Part shown: positions 63,066 to 64,000 of the stretch, in pieces
How the letters are laid out: each line of letters starts with the position of its first letter
Position numbering within the stretch: the first letter of the stretch is position 1
DNA from: Chromatiales bacterium
GTDB taxonomy: Bacteria > Pseudomonadota > Gammaproteobacteria > Steroidobacterales > GCA-2729495
Reading direction: 5' to 3'
DNA: 64,000 nucleotides
Assembly: GCA_024234935.1 (NCBI GenBank)
Contig: JACKNI010000005.1
Location: forward strand, 33,501-97,500
Notes under the pieces: generated by a model
What the model was told of the DNA's origin: nothing
What the model saw: the letters and a program-made list of their open reading frames with translations, nothing else
Databases searched by the model: none
Program-made: the position numbers and the translations under genes

Positions 63066-64000
63066 TTAGCGCGTGGCTGTACGGTTTGCAGCGAGAGCGG
63101 TCTGGCGGGTCGAGATGCGGGCGAGCAGCGGCTGCGCTGTCGTCTGAAATGCCATCAGTTCAGCGCCACGTAACGGCTCGGCCGGCGGCAGGATCACCGT
63201 TTGCGGGTTCAGGTGAACGCCGTTCTTGCGGTATTCGTAATGGAGATGCGCTGCGGTCGCGAGGCCGGTCGCACCGACGTAGGCGATTACCTCACCCTGA
63301 CGCACTTTCGAACCGTAGGCGCTGGTCTTGGCAAAACGGGACAGATGCGCATACAGGGTGGTTATGTTTCCACCATGTTGCAGGATCAGCGTATTGCCGT
63401 AACCGCTTTTCCAGCCGCGGAAGATTACTTTGCCATCGCCTGAGGCATGCACAGGCGTCCCGGTCGGTGCCGCGTAATCGACACCCTGGTGAGCGCGAAT
63501 CGTATTCAGGATCGGATGCCGACGGTTGGGATTGAACTTGGAGCTGATCCGCGTAAAAGCGACGGGGACACGCACAAAAGCCTTCCGCATTGGCCTGCCA
63601 TCGGTCGAGTAGTAGGCAGCACGACCATCGGCTTCTTCGAAGCGGATGGCGGTAAAGCGTCCACCGCGGTTGGTAAACTCTGCTGCCAGAATGTCGCCTT
63701 CACCGAGCTTCTTTCCGTTGCGCCAGAGTTCCTCATAAACGAGAGTGAATTCGTCGCCGGTATTGATGTCGCGAACAAAGTCGATATCCCAGGCAAAAAT
63801 ATCGGCCAGCTTCATGATTGCCCTTTCGGAAAGGCCGGCATCCGCTGCCGCCTCAAAGAGCGAGGTCGAGATACGGCCGCCAGCGGTAACGACGCGGCGT
63901 TCGAGCGGCAAATTGACAATTTCGGCGCGAAACACCGGGGCAGTGCCTTCAGGATCGGCGGCATTGTCATTTCGCTGGACGATAAAGGTCTGGTCAATGC
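63066..64000 (-). CDS. M23-family murein endopeptidase, C-terminal part (cut by window edge)
   Basis: The 3' part of a peptidoglycan hydrolase; the frame continues beyond the right edge (residues such as TFIVQRNDNAADPEGTAPVF precede the GTG seen near 63935). An OapA/Csd3-like middle section (SLFEAAADAGLSERAIMKLA, GDEFTLVYEELW) leads into the LytM domain, whose zinc ligands are His and Asp in HQGVDYAAPTG and the His of TAAHLHYEYRKNG. The arrangement resembles MepM/YebA, which cuts cross-links to allow wall growth. The N-terminal membrane anchor and any LysM domain lie outside the window. Confidence 0.9.
   Translation of the reverse strand, partial: IDQTFIVQRNDNAADPEGTAPVFRAEIVNLPLERRVVTAGGRISTSLFEAAADAGLSERAIMKLADIFAWDIDFVRDINTGDEFTLVYEELWRNGKKLGEGDILAAEFTNRGGRFTAIRFEEADGRAAYYSTDGRPMRKAFVRVPVAFTRISSKFNPNRRHPILNTIRAHQGVDYAAPTGTPVHASGDGKVIFRGWKSGYGNTLILQHGGNITTLYAHLSRFAKTSAYGSKVRQGEVIAYVGATGLATAAHLHYEYRKNGVHLNPQTVILPPAEPLRGAELMAFQTTAQPLLARISTRQTALAANRTATR

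Overview
The window is a GC-rich bacterial chromosome segment from a gammaproteobacterium. This is inferred from CIRCE plus sigma32 control of groESL, the GlnE/HldD/KdkA/LpxL-type lipopolysaccharide genes, UbiE-UbiJ-UbiB, RppH, PPK1, TonB receptors and many 4-base ATGA/GTGA gene overlaps. Gene content resembles Xanthomonadales, Nevskiales or Steroidobacterales more than enterics, but the sequence alone does not fix the order. No rRNA, tRNA, CRISPR array, prophage or intact insertion sequence was recognised. Coding density is high; the only long gene-poor stretch is 55976-56610.

Left part (1-10.2 kb), core metabolism and proteostasis: the start of dsbD (leftward, cut by the edge), groES-groEL behind a sigma32 promoter and CIRCE operator, a beta-propeller secreted protein, transaldolase, an alpha/beta hydrolase, glnE, a CHCC zinc-finger protein and hldD. 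groEL and the propeller gene end in the same terminator hairpin, with REP-like palindromes between gene and terminator. 10.2-20.7 kb holds two unrecognised lipoproteins, a secreted two-domain DUF642-like protein, an osmoprotection group (YcaD-like MFS permease, fused glucosylglycerol-phosphate phosphatase/synthase, convergent MscS channel), a SnoaL/limonene-epoxide-hydrolase-like lipoprotein, a DUF418 membrane protein and a 236-residue membrane protein that has a paralogue at 35.0 kb.

Middle (20.8-31.2 kb): an all-rightward accessory block of TonB receptor, haem-binding FG-GAP lipoprotein, SDR dehydrogenase, MFS permease, AmiE-like amidase, second TonB receptor and PHB-depolymerase-like esterase. 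It looks like an uptake and breakdown system for an unidentified substrate. 31.3-35.7 kb has lipopolysaccharide genes (GT9 transferase, Kdo kinase, lipid A acyltransferase), htpX and the second 236-residue membrane protein. 35.8-39.6 kb has a 2-hydroxyacid dehydrogenase translationally coupled to a PEP-carboxylase homologue that has lost several basic active-site residues (K546, R587, R699 and R713 in E. coli numbering).

Right part: an SLC13/TrkA-C permease, then a complete trpEGDCFBA operon led by a classical attenuator with a 24-codon leader peptide (three Trp codons) that is probably translated leaderless. A leftward series follows, read from the right: btuD, a cobalamin riboswitch, btuB, a PduO-type adenosyltransferase, a SpoU methyltransferase, ubiE, ubiJ and ubiB. 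The vitamin B12 permease btuC is separated from btuD by a fused chorismate mutase-prephenate dehydrogenase (tyrA) and a locally AT-rich patch. The window ends with rppH-ppx, convergent ppk and the C-terminal part of an M23 peptidase cut by the right edge.
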